In this document: piece after piece, positions 35,158 to 44,585 of the stretch
Numbering within the stretch: position 1 is the stretch's first letter
Layout of the letters: every line of letters starts with the position of its first letter
Assembly: GCF_040500525.1 (NCBI RefSeq)
Contig: NZ_CP159406.1
Location: forward strand, 62,001-126,000
Reading direction: 5' to 3'
From: Azospirillum formosense
GTDB taxonomy: Bacteria; Pseudomonadota; Alphaproteobacteria; Azospirillales; Azospirillaceae
DNA length: 64,000 nucleotides
Notes under the pieces: generated by a model
What the model was told of the DNA's origin: nothing
Seen by the model: only the letters and a program-made list of their open reading frames with translations
The model's database searches: none
Program-made: the position numbers and the translations under genes

Positions 35158-38100
35158 ATGACACGGACACCCTGGCTGACCACCGCCGGTCAACGTCTGA
35201 GCGCATTGCTGGCCGAGTCCCGATTTGCTGAAGCGCAGGCCCTCGCCCTTCAGCTTCTGGGGGACGAGGACAGGCACAGCCAGGCCGCGGTGGCCCTGGC
35301 GCAATGCGCCGTGGCCCGCAACGATCTCGGCGGCGCCCTGCGTTGGGCGGAACGGGCGTTCCGCCTCACCCCGAAGGATCATTCCCTGGCCGCCCTGTAC
35401 GGAGCCCTGCTGATCGCGGCCGGGCGCCCGGACGAGGCGGAGCTCCGGCTTGCCGCAGCCGTCGAGGCGACACCGCTCGCCATGCCGCGCGCCGCCCTTG
35501 CCCAATCCCGGATGCTGCGTGGCGACACGGCCGGCGCAAGGCCTCTGATCGAACGGCTTCTTGCCCAAACCCCCGTATCGGCGGTCCCGCTCCTGCCGTC
35601 GTTGGCCGACCATCTGGTCCAGGCCGCCGAAGCGCCGGGTTGGATGGCGGCGGATCGGGACTCCCGCATCGAAGGCGCCCTGCGCCGGCGCGACGCGGAG
35701 GGCCCGCCGGCGGCCGATGTGCGGATCGTCACCCCGACCGGCCCCCTCCTTGCCCTGCCGCTCGACGCCTTCCTCCGGCGCTTTGGCCACCCCGCCCCCG
35801 ACGCGGCATCGCCCCGCGCGCGGTTCAGCGTCGTCCTGGGACCGGACGTCCTGGACGGCGCCGGAAGGGCCGACGTCACCATCACCGTCGACGGGACGCC
35901 TCTCATCGGCAGCCCGGTGCGCCTTCCCCGCCGCCTTGAGGCGGAAGGCGCGGTGTTTCTGGACGGCGACCGTCTGCAAGGCTGGGCGTGGCTGCCCTCC
36001 GACCCGCAGAGCCCGGCGGAACTGCGCATCAGCGATGCGGCGGGACACAGCATCGTCCTGTTTCCCGACCAGCCCGTGAGCGACGCCCCCTTTCTCGGCC
36101 TGGAGGATGGGCGGCAAGGATTTTCGGTTGAGCTTGGGGAATCCGGCTTGGCGTCCGGCTGGCTGACCGTCTCCGCCGGTCCGGCCGCTACTCCCTTGGC
36201 CGGCTCCCCCGTGTTCTGGCCCGATCAGGCCGCGGCGGAGCATGCCCTGGTCACCCGGGCCGGCGCATCGGACGAGGCGACGCGGCTCGCGCTCGCCCAG
36301 CGCCCCGTTCCAATCGGCCCCCGCCCCCGCCGCACCGCGCCTCCGGAAGCGTCGGCGGGCATGATCGACATCATCGTGCCGGTCCATGCGGGACACCGGG
36401 AAACCATGGCGTGCCTGTCCAGCGTCCTGGAGACGGTCGCCGGCCTGCCCTGCACCGTCGTCGTCGTCGAAGACGCCAGCCCCGAACCGGAACTCGTGCG
36501 GGATCTCGCCGCCCTCGCCGACCAGGGCCGGATCACGCTGCTGTCGAACGACCGCAATCTCGGCTTTCCCGCCACCGTCAACCGGGGTTTCCGGCTTCAT
36601 CCGGACCGTGATGTGGTGGTCCTGAACGCCGACACGCTGGTTACCGGGGACTGGCTGCCGCGGCTGCGGGCGGCGGCCTACGCCGCGCCCGACATCGGAA
36701 CGGCGACGCCCTTTTCCAACGATGCGACGATCCTCAGCTATCCCGGCACCGACGAGGAGGAGACCGGCGGGCCGTCCCTGCCCTCCGCCGCCGAGACCGC
36801 AGCCCTGCACCGCGCCGCGTCCCGCGCCAATCCCGGCACGGTGATCGACCTTCCGACGGCGGTTGCCTTCTGCACCTACATCCGGCGCGATTGCCTGGCG
36901 GAAACCGGCCCGTTCGAGGAGATCCTGTTCGGGCGCGGCTACGGCGAGGAGAATGACTTCTGCCTCCGCGCCCGGCGCCTGGGATGGCGCCACGTCGCGG
37001 CGGCGGATGTTTTCGTGGCCCACATCGGAGGCCGCTCCTTCGGCCGCAGCAAGCGGGTTCTGATGTGGCGCAACATCCGGGTGCTGAACCAGCTGCATCC
37101 GGGCTATGACCGGTTGATCGGGGATTTCCTGAAGGCGGACCCGCTGGCCGAAGCGCGTCGCCGCATGGATCTGGCGCGCTGGTTCGACGGGCCGGCGGTC
37201 CCCTCGGTGCTTCTCATCAACCTCGACCTCGGGGGCGGCGTGTCCCGCCACATCGGGGAGCGCTGCCGCCGCCACGCGCGGGACGGCCTCCGTCCCCTTC
37301 TCCTGTCCCCCTGCAAACTCGAGGAGGACTTGCCCCCGGAATGGTGCCGCCTGGAGGATCCGGAACGGCGGGACCTGCGGCACCTCCTGTTCCGGACGGC
37401 GGCGGAGATCGACGAACTGACCGGCGTGCTCCGCCGCGCCGGGGTCGGACGGGTGGAAATCCACCACACTCTGAACCATGATCCGGTGGTGCTCGATCTG
37501 CCGGCCAGGCTCGGCGTTCCCTATGACATGGTGATCCACGACTACAGCTGGATCTGCCCGCGCATCACCATGATCGGACCGGAAGGGCGCCATTGCGGCG
37601 AGCCCGCCCTGGCCTTGTGCGAACATTGCGCCGTACAGCCGGGACCGCGGATCGAAGAGGCGATCACGGTCGCCGATCTCCGCCGCCGCTCCGGCCGCCT
37701 GACCGCCGGCGCCCACCGGGTGGTGGTGCCGAGCGAAGACGTGGCCCGGCGCCTTGCGCGCCATGTGCCGCCCTCGCCGATCGTCGTCGAGCCTTGGGAC
37801 GACGTGGCCCCGGCTCCCGAGCCGCGCCCGCGCCGCGCCCCCGACGGGCGTTGGACGGTGTGCCTGATCGGTGCCGTCGGCGACCACAAGGGGCGCCGCG
37901 TCCTTCTGGAATGCGCGCGTGACGCCGCAAGGCGCGGTCTGCCCCTGGACTTCACCATCGTCGGCTACACCGACGACGACGGCCCCCTGTTCGCCACCGG
38001 CCATGTGTTCGTGACCGGCCGCTACGATGAGGAGGAGGCCCTGGCTCTGGTTCGCGCCCAGGGCGCCCACATCGCCTTTCTTCCGTCCATCTGCCCGGAA

Positions 38101-39228
38101 ACCTGGTGCTATGCCCTGTCCACCGCCTGGCAGGCCGGATTGGAGGTGGTGGCGTTCGATCTGGGCGCAATCGGCGAACGCATCCGCAAGCGGGGCGGCG
38201 GCCATCTTCTGGACCCGGATCTTCCCGCTCCGGCGATCAATGACGCGCTCCTTGGCATCCTTGACCTGTCCGCGCGGTCTGGCGTAGCACTCCAGGCCAC
38301 CGGGGCCTCGGGGTTCGCGATTCGGCCGTCCCGTGCCTTACCCCACGTGGAGCCTGCGCACAGCTCCGCTCGTTCGCAACACTTTGATGGAATGCCGCCC
38401 ATGCTTGGCCCCACCTCCTCTCCCGCGACCGGCGCCCAACCCACGCAGATCGTCGCCACCGCGCAGAAAATCACCTTCTCTCCGGGCCTGTTCTCGGTCG
38501 TCGTGGTGAGCGGCAGGAGCGTCGCCGAGCCGGGCGGCATGCCGCTGCCGAGCCTGCATCTGGCCCCGGTGCCGACCGGCCAGGGTGGGCGCGCCACCCT
38601 CCTGGGGTCGCTGAACGACGGATGGCTGGTCAACCAAGGCGACGCCCTGGTCGTCAAGGTCGAGGGCGAGCCGGTCCAGATGATCCTGACCTCCTACAAG
38701 GACAGCGGCCAGCCGGACAACAGCCTCAGCATCCAGATGGCCCGCCTGGATACGGCCGCCGCCGCTCCGGCCGCCTCCCAACCCGCGGCGATCCAGACGC
38801 CGCGCACCGTGCCGTTCGAGGTCATGGCCCACATCCGGCAATGCGGGGATCTGCGCTATCCCGGAACCGACTGGGCCGGCCGGCTGGGCGAACAGCTTTG
38901 GATCGAGGGCTTTTCCATCACCCTGCAAGACCTTCTGGCGCCGGAGGACATCGAGTACAAGGGCCTGACGGCCAACGGCTGGGAAACGCCCTGGATCGCC
39001 GGCGGCAAGCTGTGCGGCAGCCGCGGCCTAGGAACGCCGCTGATCGGCTTCGCCATCCGCCTGCGCGGCAGCGCCGCCGAGCGCTACGACTGCGTCTATC
39101 AAGGCGCCTTCGTCAGCGGGCAGCGTCCGGCCGCCAGCCGCAACGGGTCGCCCTGCCGGTCCGACGCGGTCGGCGACGCGCTGGAAGGTTTCCTGCTGCG
39201 CATCGTCGAGAAGACCGGGGCGGCCTGA
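35158..39228 (+). CDS. TPR - GT2 - GT4 glycosyltransferase, in frame with a ChW-repeat region
   Basis: 1,356 codons open from the ATG at 35158. Order: helical TPR-like repeats (about 1-170), a beta-rich segment (about 180-390), a GT2 domain starting MIDIIVPVHAG (near 402) with VVVLNADTLVTGDW and GRGYGEENDFCLRARRLGW, a GT4-like domain (about 680-1040; FLPSICPETWCYALSTAW), then ChW-like repeats from about 1210 to the end. Codons between about 38276 and 38400 lose the strong GC3 bias and look like spacer, so this may be two genes whose separating stop was lost, or a one-base indel: in the +1 frame a TAG at 38285-38287 would end the glycosyltransferase naturally. The GT part probably transfers two sugars in surface glycan synthesis. 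Confidence 0.75.
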   Translation: MTRTPWLTTAGQRLSALLAESRFAEAQALALQLLGDEDRHSQAAVALAQCAVARNDLGGALRWAERAFRLTPKDHSLAALYGALLIAAGRPDEAELRLAAAVEATPLAMPRAALAQSRMLRGDTAGARPLIERLLAQTPVSAVPLLPSLADHLVQAAEAPGWMAADRDSRIEGALRRRDAEGPPAADVRIVTPTGPLLALPLDAFLRRFGHPAPDAASPRARFSVVLGPDVLDGAGRADVTITVDGTPLIGSPVRLPRRLEAEGAVFLDGDRLQGWAWLPSDPQSPAELRISDAAGHSIVLFPDQPVSDAPFLGLEDGRQGFSVELGESGLASGWLTVSAGPAATPLAGSPVFWPDQAAAEHALVTRAGASDEATRLALAQRPVPIGPRPRRTAPPEASAGMIDIIVPVHAGHRETMACLSSVLETVAGLPCTVVVVEDASPEPELVRDLAALADQGRITLLSNDRNLGFPATVNRGFRLHPDRDVVVLNADTLVTGDWLPRLRAAAYAAPDIGTATPFSNDATILSYPGTDEEETGGPSLPSAAETAALHRAASRANPGTVIDLPTAVAFCTYIRRDCLAETGPFEEILFGRGYGEENDFCLRARRLGWRHVAAADVFVAHIGGRSFGRSKRVLMWRNIRVLNQLHPGYDRLIGDFLKADPLAEARRRMDLARWFDGPAVPSVLLINLDLGGGVSRHIGERCRRHARDGLRPLLLSPCKLEEDLPPEWCRLEDPERRDLRHLLFRTAAEIDELTGVLRRAGVGRVEIHHTLNHDPVVLDLPARLGVPYDMVIHDYSWICPRITMIGPEGRHCGEPALALCEHCAVQPGPRIEEAITVADLRRRSGRLTAGAHRVVVPSEDVARRLARHVPPSPIVVEPWDDVAPAPEPRPRRAPDGRWTVCLIGAVGDHKGRRVLLECARDAARRGLPLDFTIVGYTDDDGPLFATGHVFVTGRYDEEEALALVRAQGAHIAFLPSICPETWCYALSTAWQAGLEVVAFDLGAIGERIRKRGGGHLLDPDLPAPAINDALLGILDLSARSGVALQATGASGFAIRPSRALPHVEPAHSSARSQHFDGMPPMLGPTSSPATGAQPTQIVATAQKITFSPGLFSVVVVSGRSVAEPGGMPLPSLHLAPVPTGQGGRATLLGSLNDGWLVNQGDALVVKVEGEPVQMILTSYKDSGQPDNSLSIQMARLDTAAAAPAASQPAAIQTPRTVPFEVMAHIRQCGDLRYPGTDWAGRLGEQLWIEGFSITLQDLLAPEDIEYKGLTANGWETPWIAGGKLCGSRGLGTPLIGFAIRLRGSAAERYDCVYQGAFVSGQRPAASRNGSPCRSDAVGDALEGFLLRIVEKTGAA
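38401..39228 (+). other. ChW-repeat region, possible separate gene
   Basis: If translated alone from the ATG at 38401 (or 38392) it gives 275 residues. The last about 140 residues hold three ChW-like units: one with YPGTDWAGRLGEQLWIEGF, one with IEYKGLTANGWETPW then GTPLIGFAIRL, and a degenerate third ending LEGFLLRIVEK. Each has the conserved Trp, then a Gly, a Gly-(Thr/Ser) turn and an amphipathic strand of the clostridial hydrophobic W repeat. ChW proteins are usually extracellular. No Shine-Dalgarno was found before either ATG, so the fusion cannot be dismissed. Confidence 0.55.
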
Positions 39229-39248
39229 CGCTCCGCGGAACCAGCAAC

Positions 39249-39276
39249 CGGCTCCGCCGCCGGCACGGCGGAGCCG
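39249..39276 (+). terminator. GC hairpin after the ChW region
   Basis: 11-bp perfect stem (CGGCTCCGCCG and its complement), 6-nt loop, 21 nt after the stop. No T-tract follows. Confidence 0.45.
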
Positions 39277-39334
39277 CAAGGCCGGACGCCAAGCGCACCC
39301 CACGATCCCCCATGGCCCGCGGAGCGACAGCAGA

Positions 39335-39988
39335 GTGAGCAGAAGCATGTCCATTGGTTCGCAGGGCTCCGCCCATCCGCCAGGCACACGCAAAACCGTC
39401 CTCCACGTCGGGTGCGGAAACGAACCGCTGGATCGCGTCGCGGACCTCTTCCCGGCCGGTGAATGGAACGAGTTCCGGCTGGACATCGACCCGAACGTCA
39501 AGGCGGACATCGTGGCGTCGATCACCGACATGGCCCCCGTCCCCGACCGTTCCGTCGATGCCATCTGGTCCTCGCACAATCTCGAGCATCTGGACCATCA
39601 CCAGGTCCCCGCCGCGCTCCGGGAATGCCTGCGGGTGCTGAAGCCGGGCGGGCCTTTTCTGGCCGCCGTCCCCGATCTTGCGGTGGTGGCGGAGGCGATC
39701 CTGGCCGACCGGATCGATCAACCGCTTTACCTGTCGTCGCTCGGCCCCATCATGCCGCTGGACATGCTCTACGGTCATGGCCCCTCGATTGCCGAGGGCA
39801 ACGCCCACATGGCCCACCGGACCGGTTTCACGGCCCGCAGCCTCGGACAGGTCCTGTATGAGGCCGGCTTCGACCCCGTGAAGGTCCTGCGGCGGCCGAA
39901 CCACGAACTGCTGGCTGTCGCCTTCCGGCCGCCGGCCGCCATGGAATGGCTGTCCGTTTTCGGCCCCTGGCCGGAACCGGCCTCATGA
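39335..39988 (+). CDS. Class I SAM-dependent methyltransferase
   Basis: 217 residues from a GTG at 39335 that has GGAG 10 nt upstream; the in-frame ATG at 39347 is an alternative. Motif I VLHVGCGNEPLDRV (about 23-36), motif II EFRLDIDP, motif IV DAIWSSHNLEHLDHHQV and LRVLKPGGPFLAAVPDL identify a Methyltransf_11-like enzyme. Length is normal for this family. It sits between glycosyltransferase genes on the plus strand, so a sugar in the polysaccharide or its lipid-linked intermediate is the likely substrate. Confidence 0.82.
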   Translation: MSRSMSIGSQGSAHPPGTRKTVLHVGCGNEPLDRVADLFPAGEWNEFRLDIDPNVKADIVASITDMAPVPDRSVDAIWSSHNLEHLDHHQVPAALRECLRVLKPGGPFLAAVPDLAVVAEAILADRIDQPLYLSSLGPIMPLDMLYGHGPSIAEGNAHMAHRTGFTARSLGQVLYEAGFDPVKVLRRPNHELLAVAFRPPAAMEWLSVFGPWPEPAS

Positions 39989-40090
39989 GCGTTGACGCCA
40001 TGAGTGTCGGGTCATGAATGCCGGCGTCACGACGCCTCGCGTCCCATTCCTTTCGTGCTTCGCAGACTCTTCGAATTCGATGGTCGGGCC

Positions 40091-41326
40091 ATGAATTATC
40101 TTTTCATCCATCAGAACTTTCCGGGCCAGTACCAGCACATCGCGGCCTATCTCGCGGCGCAGCCGGGCAACCGCGTGGTCTTCCTGTCGCACGACAGCCA
40201 GAACAGCATCGAAGGGGTCGAGCGGATAAGCTATCTGCCGTACCGCCAACCGCACCCGTCCACCCACCATTACATCCGCGAAGTCGAACAGGCGGTGATC
40301 TTCGGACAAAGCCTGTACGAACGGTGCCTGGGCCTGAAGAAGGACGGTTTCCGGCCGGACATCATGATCGGCCACAACGGCTGGGGCGAGACCCTTTACC
40401 TCAAGGACGTCTGGCCGGATGTTCCCCTGCTGGGCTATTTCGAATTCTTCTACCGCTTCGAAGGGGCCGACATCGCCTTCGATCCGATAAGCCCGGTCAC
40501 GCTGGACGATGCGCCGCGGGTGCGCACCAAGAACATCGTCAACCTGCTCGGCCTCGACGCCGCCGATTGGGGGCAGACGCCGACCCGCTGGCAATGGTCG
40601 CTCTATCCGGAACACGCGCGCCGCCGCATCAGCGTCATCCATGAGGGGATCGACACCGACAGGGTCCGGCCCGATCCGCAGGCGTGGGTTCGGCTGGACG
40701 GCCCGAACCTGACCCTCACCCCCAATGACGAGGTCATCACCTACGTCGCACGCAATCTGGAGCCCTACCGCGGGTTCCACATCTTCATGCGGGCTTTGCC
40801 GGACATCCTGCGGCGGCGGCCCAAGGCCCATGTGCTGATCGTCGGCGGTGACGAGGTGAGCTACGGCTCCCCGGCGCCGGACGGGCAGACCTACCGCCAG
40901 ATCATGCTGAATCAGGTGGGGCACGGCCTGGATCTGAGCCGGGTCCATTTCCTGGGCCGTGTGCCCTACCACTCCTTCCTCAGCATCCTCCAGATCTCCT
41001 CGGCCCACGTCTACCTGACCTACCCCTTCGTCCTGTCCTGGTCGTTCCTGGAAGCGATGGCCGCCGGCTGCCTGCTGATCGGGTCGGCGACCGCACCGGT
41101 GCAGGAGGTGCTGCGCGACCGGGAGAACGGGCTGCTGGTCGATTTCTTCGACACCGCCGCCCTGGCCGAGCGCATCGACGAAGCGCTCGACCATCCCGAC
41201 CGCATGCGGGAACTGCGCGAACAGGCCCGCCGCACCGTGGTCGAAGGCTACGACCTGCGGACCGTCACCATGCCCCGCCACCTTGCCCTGATCGACGACC
41301 TGATCGCCGGAAGGACGCCGCAATGA
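40091..41326 (+). CDS. GT4-family glycosyltransferase with Glyco_trans_4_3 N-terminus
   Basis: 411 residues starting MNYLFIHQNFPGQYQH, the signature N-terminus of the Glyco_trans_4_3 group. Further motifs: GHNGWGETLYLKDVWP, GYFEFFYR, VIHEGIDTDR, EVITYVARNLEPYRGFHIFMRALP and YLTYPFVLSWSFLEAMAAGCLLIGSATAPVQEVL (the EX7E-type donor site). Typical full length. It is probably a retaining glycosyltransferase of exopolysaccharide or O-antigen assembly in the cytosol. Its stop overlaps the start of the next gene by 4 bp (ATGA), so both are translated from one mRNA. Confidence 0.88.
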   Translation: MNYLFIHQNFPGQYQHIAAYLAAQPGNRVVFLSHDSQNSIEGVERISYLPYRQPHPSTHHYIREVEQAVIFGQSLYERCLGLKKDGFRPDIMIGHNGWGETLYLKDVWPDVPLLGYFEFFYRFEGADIAFDPISPVTLDDAPRVRTKNIVNLLGLDAADWGQTPTRWQWSLYPEHARRRISVIHEGIDTDRVRPDPQAWVRLDGPNLTLTPNDEVITYVARNLEPYRGFHIFMRALPDILRRRPKAHVLIVGGDEVSYGSPAPDGQTYRQIMLNQVGHGLDLSRVHFLGRVPYHSFLSILQISSAHVYLTYPFVLSWSFLEAMAAGCLLIGSATAPVQEVLRDRENGLLVDFFDTAALAERIDEALDHPDRMRELREQARRTVVEGYDLRTVTMPRHLALIDDLIAGRTPQ

Positions 41327-42879
41327 CTCTCTGGTCCGACGGCTACAACGCCGACATCGCCTACACGAACAGCTTCTACCGCGATCTGGCGCCGGGCTAT
41401 CTCTCCTACGTCTGCCAGCTCGCCGGGTTCCGTGTGCCGGATGTCGACACCCCCTTCCGCTATTGCGATCTCGGCTGCGGGCAGGGGCTCACGCTCAACC
41501 TTCTCGCCGCGACCCACCCGCAGGCCGACTTCACCGGAATCGACTTCAACCCCGCCCACATCGCCGCCGCCCGCCGGCAGGCCGACGGGGCGGGGCTTGC
41601 CAATGTGACGTTCCGGGAGGAGAGCTTCCAGGAGCTGGCCGCCCGGACCACCGCGGCGACGGAGCCGTTCGACTTCGTCGTGCTGCATGGCGTCTACAGT
41701 TGGATCAGCGACGAAAACCGCCAGGCCATCGTCGACTTCCTCGCCCGCGCGGTCAAACCCGGCGGCGTCGTGTACGTCAGCTACAACGCGCTGTCGGGCT
41801 GGGCGCCGCTGCTCCCCATGCAGTCCCTGATGCAGGAGCACGCCCGGGCTTTTCCCGGCCGCAGCGACCGGCAGATCGATGGCGCGCTGACCTTCCTCAA
41901 CCGGCTCAAGGACGCCGGCGCCGGCTATTTCCAGGCCAACCCGGCCGCCGCGCAGCATCTGGCGGTCATGGCGGGCCAGGACCGCCGCTATCTGGCCCAC
42001 GAGTACCTGAACGCCCATTGGGAACCGCTCAACCACACCCGCGTGGCCCGCGACATGGCGCGGGCGAAGCTGGGCTTCGTCGGATCGGCGACCATTCCCT
42101 TCAACGACGACGAACTGGCGCTGCGGCCGGAGCTGCGTGCCCTGATCGCCGAGATCGCGGACCCCCTGCTTGCCGAGGCGATGCGCGAGCTGGCCATGAA
42201 CCAGCCGTTCCGGCGCGACATCTTCGTGCGCGGCCCGGAACCGATGGATGAGCGCACGGCTCGGGCCACGCTGGGGCGGCGGCGCTTCACCCTGAGCGTG
42301 CCGCGCGACGAGGCCCGGCTCGCCTTTCCGGTTCCACTCGGGGAGCTGCGCGGCGATCCGATCATCGGCGGCGCGCTTCTGGACGCCCTGTCCGCCGGCA
42401 CCCCCAGCTTCGCCGAACTGTCGGCCATGCCCGCCCTGGCGGAGCAGAGCCACGCGACGGTGTCGCAGCTCCTGTCCCTGATGGTGGCCACCCACCACGC
42501 CCACCCCGTCGCCGGCGGATCGGCCACGGACGGGCATGCCGCGCGGGCACTCAACCGCAGCCTGGCGCAAACCGCGCTGTCCCAGGAGGAGATGCAGGTT
42601 CTGGCGGCTCCGGCGATCGGAACGGCGGTCATCGCCGACAATCTGGACCGTCTCGTCCATGCGGCCCTGGTGTCCGGGGTGGCTCCGGACGACATCGCCG
42701 GTCTGGCCGCCTGTTGCGCCGGCATGCTGCGCGCCAACGAACGCCAGCTGTTCGCCGAGGACGGCACCCCGCTCACCTCCCCGGAAGACATGCAGAAGCG
42801 GCTGTCGGGCATCCTGGCGAACACCCTGCCGCGCCGTCTGGCCCTCTGGCGGAAGCTGGGCGTGATCGCCGCGGAGTGA
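41323..42879 (+). CDS. Methyltransferase with regulatory domain (MethyTransf_Reg type)
   Basis: 518 residues, ATG with AAGGA 7 nt upstream and 4-bp overlap with the preceding GT gene. Residues about 40-190 form a class I SAM domain: YCDLGCGQGLTLNLLA (47-62), FTGIDFNPAHIAAAR, FDFVVLHGVYSWISDENR and VKPGGVVYVSYNALSGWAP. The remainder (about 200-518) matches the predicted methyltransferase regulatory domain pattern (FNDDELALRPELRALI, then MNQPFRRDIFVRG), followed by a helical tail. Proteins of this kind occur in polysaccharide clusters; target unknown. Confidence 0.85.
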   Translation: MTLWSDGYNADIAYTNSFYRDLAPGYLSYVCQLAGFRVPDVDTPFRYCDLGCGQGLTLNLLAATHPQADFTGIDFNPAHIAAARRQADGAGLANVTFREESFQELAARTTAATEPFDFVVLHGVYSWISDENRQAIVDFLARAVKPGGVVYVSYNALSGWAPLLPMQSLMQEHARAFPGRSDRQIDGALTFLNRLKDAGAGYFQANPAAAQHLAVMAGQDRRYLAHEYLNAHWEPLNHTRVARDMARAKLGFVGSATIPFNDDELALRPELRALIAEIADPLLAEAMRELAMNQPFRRDIFVRGPEPMDERTARATLGRRRFTLSVPRDEARLAFPVPLGELRGDPIIGGALLDALSAGTPSFAELSAMPALAEQSHATVSQLLSLMVATHHAHPVAGGSATDGHAARALNRSLAQTALSQEEMQVLAAPAIGTAVIADNLDRLVHAALVSGVAPDDIAGLAACCAGMLRANERQLFAEDGTPLTSPEDMQKRLSGILANTLPRRLALWRKLGVIAAE

Positions 42880-43062
42880 TCCGGAGCGCCAGCCTTGTGA
42901 CAACGGCGGGCCCCCCCGGACCAGGGAAACGGCCCCGCCGTCCAGCCATGCCGGCCCGGGTTCCGCAGCGGTCCGGAAGGCCTGGAAAGTAATGGAAAAA
43001 TCAGCGCGGACAGGAGAAGCGTCCGCACGGTCCGGCTTCACGGCGTACGGTTTCAACCGCTC

Positions 43063-43091
43063 TTGACACTCTCCGGTGTCCTACCTATCGT
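43063..43091 (+). promoter_or_regulatory. Sigma-70-type promoter ahead of the heptose genes
   Basis: TTGACA at 43063-43068, a 17-bp spacer and TATCGT at 43086-43091 (4 of 6 to TATAAT). Positioned about 50-75 bp upstream of the two candidate gmhA start codons, in the only non-coding gap of this region. Confidence 0.6.
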
Positions 43092-43167
43092 CGCGCCAGA
43101 CGCAAGTCGGACTTGAAATTCGCTTGTCCCATTCCCCACCGTGCATACGGCAGCCGTTGACCCGTCG

Positions 43168-43731
43168 ATGAGCCTTTCCTCCTATCTGGCCGAAGCGGCC
43201 GCCCTCATTCAGCGGACGGGCACCCCGGCCCTTGACGAGGCCATGAACGACGCCATCGCCACCATCGCCGACGCGCTGAAGGCCGGCCGGCCGCTGCTCG
43301 TCTGCGGCAACGGCGGTTCGGCGTCCGACGCCATGCACATCACGGGCGAGCTGGTCGGACGATTCCTGAAGGAGCGCCGCGCGCTCAACGCGATCTGCCT
43401 CTCCTCCAATCCGGCCGTCCTGACGGCCTGGAGCAACGACTACGACTACGCCACCGTCTTCTCCCGCCAAGTGGAGGCCTACGGTGTCGAGGGGGGCGTC
43501 CTGCTCGGCATCAGCACGTCTGGAAATTCGGCCAACGTGATCGAAGCGCTGACGACGGCGCGGGCGCTCGGCATGAAGACCGTGGGCCTGACCGGTGAGG
43601 GCGGCGGCAAGATGGCCGCGCTGTGCGACCATCTGCTGGCGGTTCCGTCGCGCCGGACCCCGGAGATCCAGCAGGTTCATCTCTGCCTGTACCATTACCT
43701 GTGCGAGATGGTCGAGGCGCGCTGCGCATGA
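43168..43731 (+). CDS. gmhA: D-sedoheptulose-7-phosphate isomerase (SIS domain)
   Basis: 187 residues from the ATG at 43168; a GTG at 43141 would add nine residues. The SIS-domain motif LLVCGNGGSASDAMHITGELVGRF, followed by GVLLGISTSGNSANVIEAL and VGLTGEGGGKMAALCDHLLAVPS, and the end TPEIQQVHLCLYHYLCEMVE, are characteristic of GmhA. The enzyme converts sedoheptulose 7-phosphate to D-glycero-D-manno-heptose 7-phosphate, the first step of ADP- or GDP-heptose synthesis. It overlaps the nucleotidyltransferase gene by 4 bp (ATGA). A promoter-like sequence lies just upstream. Confidence 0.9.
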   Translation: MSLSSYLAEAAALIQRTGTPALDEAMNDAIATIADALKAGRPLLVCGNGGSASDAMHITGELVGRFLKERRALNAICLSSNPAVLTAWSNDYDYATVFSRQVEAYGVEGGVLLGISTSGNSANVIEALTTARALGMKTVGLTGEGGGKMAALCDHLLAVPSRRTPEIQQVHLCLYHYLCEMVEARCA

Positions 43732-44534
43732 TGCCGGGCGAACCGGTCGCAGACAGCAACGTTGCAGACATCGGACCGGTCGACGCCATCGTCTTCGCGG
43801 GCGGACGCGGAACACGGCTCGCCTCGGTGGTTTCCGACGTGCCGAAGCCTCTGGCACCGGTGGCCGGCCGGCCCTTCCTCGACCATCTGCTCGGCGCCTA
43901 CGCCGCCAGCGGAGCCGTCCGCCACGTCGTCCTGGCGCTTGGCCATCTGGCCGATGCGGTGATCCGCCACTACCGGGACGTCCCACCCCCGCTGCCGGTG
44001 GACTGGGTGGTCGAGACCGAGCCCCTCGGCACCGGCGGCGCCCTGCTGAACGCCCTGCCCGCCACCAGGACCGAAACGGTTCTGGTCGCCAACGGCGACA
44101 GCCTGATCGACATGGACATCCACGCGCTTCTCGCCCACCACCGGGCCAGCGGAGCCGGATTGACCCTGGCCCTGACCGAGGTGGACGATGTCGGCCGCTT
44201 CGGGCGGGTCCTGCTCGACGGGTCGCGGGTCGCCGGGTTCGCCGAGAAGGCCGCCGGCGGCGGCCGCGGCGCCATCAACGCCGGCGTCTACGTCCTGGAC
44301 CGCGCCCTTCTCGCCGGACGCCCGCCCGGCCCGCTTTCGATGGAGCAGGACATCATCCCGCGCTTGGTGGCCGAAGGCCGCGTGCAGGCGGTGACCTTCC
44401 ACGGAGCCTTCATCGACATCGGTCTTCCCGAGACCTACGCGGAGGCCCCCGCCTTCGTGGAGCGGTTGCGGCGTCGGACGGCGAAGGCCGCAGGCGCGAC
44501 GCCGGATGAGACACAGCCCGGCGGGGAGCGGTAA
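43728..44534 (+). CDS. Sugar-1-phosphate nucleotidyltransferase, HddC-like (GDP-heptose branch)
   Basis: 268 residues from the ATG overlapping the gmhA stop. The N-terminal signature FAGGRGTRLASVVSDVPKPL (about 23-42), the VETEPLGTGGAL loop, VLVANGDSLIDMD and the late FIDIGLPETYAEA identify an NTP-transferase of the mannose-1-phosphate guanylyltransferase-like group. Its coupling to gmhA and the nearby gmhB makes D-glycero-alpha-D-manno-heptose-1-phosphate guanylyltransferase (HddC) the most likely role, giving GDP-heptose. Guanylyl specificity is inferred from context, not proven by sequence. Confidence 0.8.
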   Translation: MMPGEPVADSNVADIGPVDAIVFAGGRGTRLASVVSDVPKPLAPVAGRPFLDHLLGAYAASGAVRHVVLALGHLADAVIRHYRDVPPPLPVDWVVETEPLGTGGALLNALPATRTETVLVANGDSLIDMDIHALLAHHRASGAGLTLALTEVDDVGRFGRVLLDGSRVAGFAEKAAGGGRGAINAGVYVLDRALLAGRPPGPLSMEQDIIPRLVAEGRVQAVTFHGAFIDIGLPETYAEAPAFVERLRRRTAKAAGATPDETQPGGER

Positions 44535-44585
44535 GGCAGGCGCAGCACCCCGCCCGTTCACGACACTCGATCACAGGAAATTCGC

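Noticed and set aside
35035..38205. Minus-strand open frame of 1,056 codons opposite the TPR-GT2-GT4 gene
   Set aside because: Glycosyltransferase motifs lie on the plus strand; the antisense frame lacks any domain and start signal.
39289..39340. Search for a Wzx flippase, Wzy polymerase or Wza/Wzc export gene in the glycan region
   Set aside because: No multi-helix open frame other than tctA, tctB and the type I exporter was found in the window, so none is claimed.
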